From the NCBI GenBank assembly GCA_030452025.1, contig JAKDNC010000099.1, positions 1 to 9,201 on the forward strand: a stretch of 9,201 bases of DNA, written 5' to 3'. Position 1 is the first letter of the stretch. Each line of letters begins with the position of its first letter. Under the pieces are notes generated by a model that was not told where the DNA came from, ran no database searches, and was given only the letters and a program-made list of their open reading frames with translations. This DNA comes from Nocardioides sp. GTDB taxonomy: Bacteria > Actinomycetota > Actinomycetes > Propionibacteriales > Nocardioidaceae. Positions 6,303 through 9,201 of this stretch are shown here, piece after piece. A program made the translations under genes and the position numbers.

Positions 6303-8927
6303 TTGACTGGAGTCATCTTGCCGAGACTACGACGGCTTCGCCGACTGGCTGCCCGCTCCCTCCCGATCGCTACCAAGGATCAAATGCGTGCGGGAGCGGC
6401 TAGAACGGCACGATGGGCAGAGGAGTATGAGCGCCTGCTAGCAGCCACGGAAGGTCGTTCCGTGCGCAAGGCCCCCCTCAAGGTCCCGCAGCCGGACCCC
6501 GCCGTGAGCGTCCGCAAGCACGTTCCCACGCCCGGTGCGGAGACGTTGCTCCAGGACCTTCGGAGGGGAAAGAGCTTCACGGAGGCTTCTGTGCGCGCGA
6601 CGCGTTCGATGGTGAAGGCGAAGCGTGCCGACACCGCACAGTCTCTCGGCGATAGCCTGCAGCAAGAGGCAGCGACTGTGGTCGCCGGGCACGTGGCGTC
6701 CGGTATTGTGGCTCACTCCCGAGGGCATTACGCATTGGCCCTGCACCATTTCGACTCCGCTGACAAAGATGTTGTGCTGGAGCACGCCCCCGTGGAGATG
6801 ATTGATTCACTGTTCACTGCCGATCCGGATCGCGGTGTTCAGGAGACCCGGGAGTGGATTTCCGGACCTAGGCAACTCAAAGCCCGAGTCTGGTTTGAGA
6901 TCTACCGCCAATTGTTCGTGGCAGATGAACTATCGATGGCCGATCGGGCCTTTGCTCTGGTGAAGGAGAATTATTCGACCGCTGAGCAGGCGGCGGAGTG
7001 GCGCACGGGCATCGATGACATCGCTTGGGGAGAGCGATGGAGCGGGTGCACGCGGAATGCGGCCGCGCCACCCCCGAAGCAAGATCGAATTTCCTTTGGA
7101 ATCGTTGATTACCCTCAGCCGGGCCGTGCCCGATCCTCTCAGAACATTGGCGATCAAATCCAGACCCTGGCGTCGCTCGGCCACGTTGTTCGGCAACAGG
7201 GGCTCCGATTCCATGGTGATGCCGAGGTCGTGGGTTTCGTCGAAGCCATGAAGGAGCGCGTTCGACCCGAGCTTCGTCGGACGGATGTCGATGCGGACGT
7301 CCAGCTTGTCACGGTGGAACGTGATTCGTCGACGTATCAGAAGTTCGCTCCGAACACCTGGCTGCTCGAGTTCGGGTGGCATATGCATTCGCTTTTTGGC
7401 CTGGGACTGTATGACTTCCCGCTCCACCCGAACCTCAATCCAATCTTCGTCTCATTCCACTGCAGTAAGCGCGAACTGCTGTCCCCTGACGCAGTGGACT
7501 ATCTCCGCGAGCATGGACCAATCGGGTGCAGAGACTGGACGACGGTTGATCTGCTGCTCTCCCTGGATGTTCCCGCCTTCTTCTCCGGCTGCTTGACGAC
7601 CACCGTGAACACGGTGTTCCCGGACCTTAAGACGAAGCCAGACTCGGATACCGTCTACGTGGACGTCGTACGTAGTCCGGTTCCGAAGGGTAAGGATAAC
7701 GTTAAGCAATCGTACGGTGCCGTGAAGAAGCGGTCTTTCGTGGAAAACATGTGGGATGCGGTCGAACTGCTGGAGTGGTACCGCCACAAGTACACGGACG
7801 TCGTCACCACTCGACTGCATTGCTATCTTCCCACAACATCGTTGGGTCTCAACGTGCATTTCGAGCCGAAGAACAACGCGGACGTGAGGTTCGCCGGCTT
7901 GTTCCGTCTGGATGACAAGTCGTTTGATGCCATACAGTCCCGAATGCGCGATCGTCTGGAACCTGTGCTCTCGGCCATTTTTCAGGGGCAGGACCGTAAC
8001 TCCGTGTACCAGCTCTGGCGTGAGACAGTTGAGCCTGAGGTTGAGGTCGCGCGCCAGCGCCACTTTGATGTGAAGCCCCTTCCGAGTGGATCCGAGATGG
8101 TCCACGAATTGGTATCGCAGGCATCTGTTCCGCAGCTGAGCTGGGATGCCGGCGACGGGATTCTCGATGTCGTGCTGACGCCGACGGAGAAGCAGCTTCC
8201 GCACCTGGCGCCCGTCGTGCTATCCGCCGCATCGGCAGCATCTAAGATGCTGCGCGTCTGGGTCGTCTATCCGTCTGCGAAGAAGGAGGAGATCTCGCTT
8301 CCAGGCGTCGAGCTGCATTGGGTCGACACGAGTAGTATCGATCTCGCGGGATCGGGTGTCCGCGACCGTCGGTCACTGGACAGGACTCTTCTTTCGGACC
8401 TACTCCCGATCGATCGAGCGGTACTGCTCCCGGTCGATGGCGTCGTCGTCGGCGATCTCGCCGATCTCTTCGAGACAGATTTGGGCGAGACACGTATCGG
8501 GGCCCGCTCAGCGTCCGGTTCGCAGGACAGCGGTTTTGGAGTCCTCTACAGTGCGGCGAGGGCGCTCGACAAGATGCCTGAGGTTGCGTTCGAGTTCTAC
8601 ACGCGAATCCACCGCAACCATGTTTTTGATTTCGAAGCGTTTGACACGGATGTGATGGTCCTGGACCTGAAAGGCCTGAGGTCGGACGAGTTCGCCGCAT
8701 CGGTCCTCCCCGCCATGCGCCAGTACCTCTTGAACGATCGCGCCGCATTCCACTTCTTTGCGGGCTCGCATTACCGCACTATCGGGGCAGAGTGGGCCTA
8801 TGTCCCCACACGCGAGTACATCGATCAGCCGATGGTGTGGCATTGGTCCGACGGCACGAAGCCATGGTCTGCAGACTTCACTCCCGGATCGTCGATCTGG
8901 AAACAGTTCACTGCCAGCAGCTACTAA
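6303..8927 (+). CDS. polysaccharide pyruvyltransferase-like / GT8-like fusion protein
   Basis: An 874-residue protein of three parts. Residues 1-250 are basic at the start, then helical and TPR-like (about 125-225). Residues 262-540 match the polysaccharide pyruvyltransferase fold: NIGDQIQTLA (281-290), EFGWH (356-360), VSFHC (383-387), GPIGCRDW (405-412), FFSGCLT (426-432), TTRLHCYLP (502-510) and VRFAGL (528-533). Residues 618-858 resemble GT8 glycosyltransferases, with RTLLSDLLP (694-702), VVVGDLADLF (714-723), VMVLDL (784-789) and HWSDGTKPW (847-855). The GT8 DxD site reads PVD (710-712), and the usual NxG reads DTD (781-783), so donor or metal binding may differ. No signal peptide or membrane segment is seen, so it is probably cytoplasmic. 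Likely role, by neighbours: decorating the teichoic acid with a pyruvate ketal and/or sugar. The start is uncertain: TTG 6303 is the first start after the TAG at 6273, with GAGGGAG 15 nt away; ATG 6384 has AAGGA only 4 nt away. Confidence 0.75.
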   Translation: MTGVILPRLRRLRRLAARSLPIATKDQMRAGAARTARWAEEYERLLAATEGRSVRKAPLKVPQPDPAVSVRKHVPTPGAETLLQDLRRGKSFTEASVRATRSMVKAKRADTAQSLGDSLQQEAATVVAGHVASGIVAHSRGHYALALHHFDSADKDVVLEHAPVEMIDSLFTADPDRGVQETREWISGPRQLKARVWFEIYRQLFVADELSMADRAFALVKENYSTAEQAAEWRTGIDDIAWGERWSGCTRNAAAPPPKQDRISFGIVDYPQPGRARSSQNIGDQIQTLASLGHVVRQQGLRFHGDAEVVGFVEAMKERVRPELRRTDVDADVQLVTVERDSSTYQKFAPNTWLLEFGWHMHSLFGLGLYDFPLHPNLNPIFVSFHCSKRELLSPDAVDYLREHGPIGCRDWTTVDLLLSLDVPAFFSGCLTTTVNTVFPDLKTKPDSDTVYVDVVRSPVPKGKDNVKQSYGAVKKRSFVENMWDAVELLEWYRHKYTDVVTTRLHCYLPTTSLGLNVHFEPKNNADVRFAGLFRLDDKSFDAIQSRMRDRLEPVLSAIFQGQDRNSVYQLWRETVEPEVEVARQRHFDVKPLPSGSEMVHELVSQASVPQLSWDAGDGILDVVLTPTEKQLPHLAPVVLSAASAASKMLRVWVVYPSAKKEEISLPGVELHWVDTSSIDLAGSGVRDRRSLDRTLLSDLLPIDRAVLLPVDGVVVGDLADLFETDLGETRIGARSASGSQDSGFGVLYSAARALDKMPEVAFEFYTRIHRNHVFDFEAFDTDVMVLDLKGLRSDEFAASVLPAMRQYLLNDRAAFHFFAGSHYRTIGAEWAYVPTREYIDQPMVWHWSDGTKPWSADFTPGSSIWKQFTASSY

Positions 8928-9088
8928 GGAATCGTTCGGCTGCTGCGCCATCACTCCTCGCGTCGGGTTCTCGTAATTTAGGTCTCGTTCGTATCTGAAT
9001 TATCTGCAGTGGTGCCGACTAGAGCGACCACGTGAAATTCTCCACCGGCGCTGAGGGGTGCGGCATTGCTCCAGCGGCTCCGGCACTC

Positions 9089-9103
9089 AATATCTGGGAT
9101 ATT
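9089..9103. repeat. short inverted repeat AATATC-TGG-GATATT
   Basis: A perfect 6-bp inverted repeat with a 3-nt centre, AT-rich against its surroundings. It lies between the fusion gene and the possible convergent gene end. It could be a regulator site or a weak hairpin; no T run follows. Confidence 0.3.
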
Positions 9104-9109
9104 CGCCGA

Positions 9110-9201
9110 CTAGCCTGCAAAGCCGGTTTGGGAGAGCATTTTGATTGCTTCGCCGGTGGGGATAGGGATTGCTCGCATAGTGGTGCGAGTGCGGCGTGGA
9201 C
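9110..9201 (-). CDS. possible 3' end of a convergent gene
   Basis: A minus-strand frame is open from the window edge to a TAG at 9110-9112. It encodes 29 residues ending MRAIPIPTGEAIKMLSQTGF plus two small residues. The sequence reads like a real protein end, but other frames are also open over much of this short stretch and codon bias does not decide between them. I do not recognise the family. A 6-bp inverted repeat with a 6-nt loop (CTCGCA at 9172-9177, TGCGAG at 9184-9189) lies inside it. Confidence 0.3.
   Translation of the reverse strand, partial: PRRTRTTMRAIPIPTGEAIKMLSQTGFAG

Noticed and set aside
7452..8204. 250-codon minus-strand frame opposite the fusion gene
   Set aside because: It is antisense to well-conserved pyruvyltransferase motifs, has no ribosome site and no recognisable domain.
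9009..9031. GTGGT/ACCAC inverted repeat as terminator of the fusion gene
   Set aside because: Five base pairs around a 13-nt loop without a T run is too weak to support the call.

Overview
The window is a cell-wall polymer locus from a high-GC Gram-positive bacterium, most likely an actinobacterium; a Micrococcales-type genome is a guess from codon use and gene style. Its genes fit synthesis and decoration of a wall teichoic acid or a similar poly(polyol phosphate). No phage, CRISPR, tRNA or rRNA feature was seen.

Layout. Positions 1-199 hold the 3' end of an unidentified + strand gene, which seems to carry a one-base deletion in a C-run. A near-perfect 15-bp inverted repeat (217-246) lies between it and the convergent minus-strand genes and looks like a shared bidirectional terminator. 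Three minus-strand genes follow: an SDR reductase like the TarJ-type half of Acs1 (281-988), a TarI/IspD-fold polyol-phosphate cytidylyltransferase (981-1667) that overlaps it by 8 bp, and a membrane-anchored TagF/TarL-type polyol-phosphate polymerase (1853-3739). Transcribed the other way are a TarM/TagE-like teichoic acid glycosyltransferase with an extra C-terminal beta-rich domain (4054-5898) and an 874-residue protein (6303-8927). The latter joins a helical N-terminal region, a polysaccharide-pyruvyltransferase-like domain and a divergent GT8-like domain. The last 90 bases may hold the 3' end of another minus-strand gene.

How the genes may work together (inference). The reductase and cytidylyltransferase make a CDP-activated polyol, by analogy ribitol from ribulose 5-phosphate. 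The TagF-like enzyme polymerises the polyol phosphate at the membrane. The TarM-like enzyme adds a sugar to the chain, and the fusion protein may add a second sugar, a pyruvate ketal, or both. Pyruvylated teichoic acids are known in actinobacteria, so this is plausible but unproven.

The clearest oddities are the pyruvyltransferase/GT8-like fusion with a degenerate DxD motif, the sharp fall in GC at third codon positions between the minus-strand core genes and the + strand decoration genes, and two anomalies in C-runs (near 56-58 and at 444-451) that may be sequencing errors.
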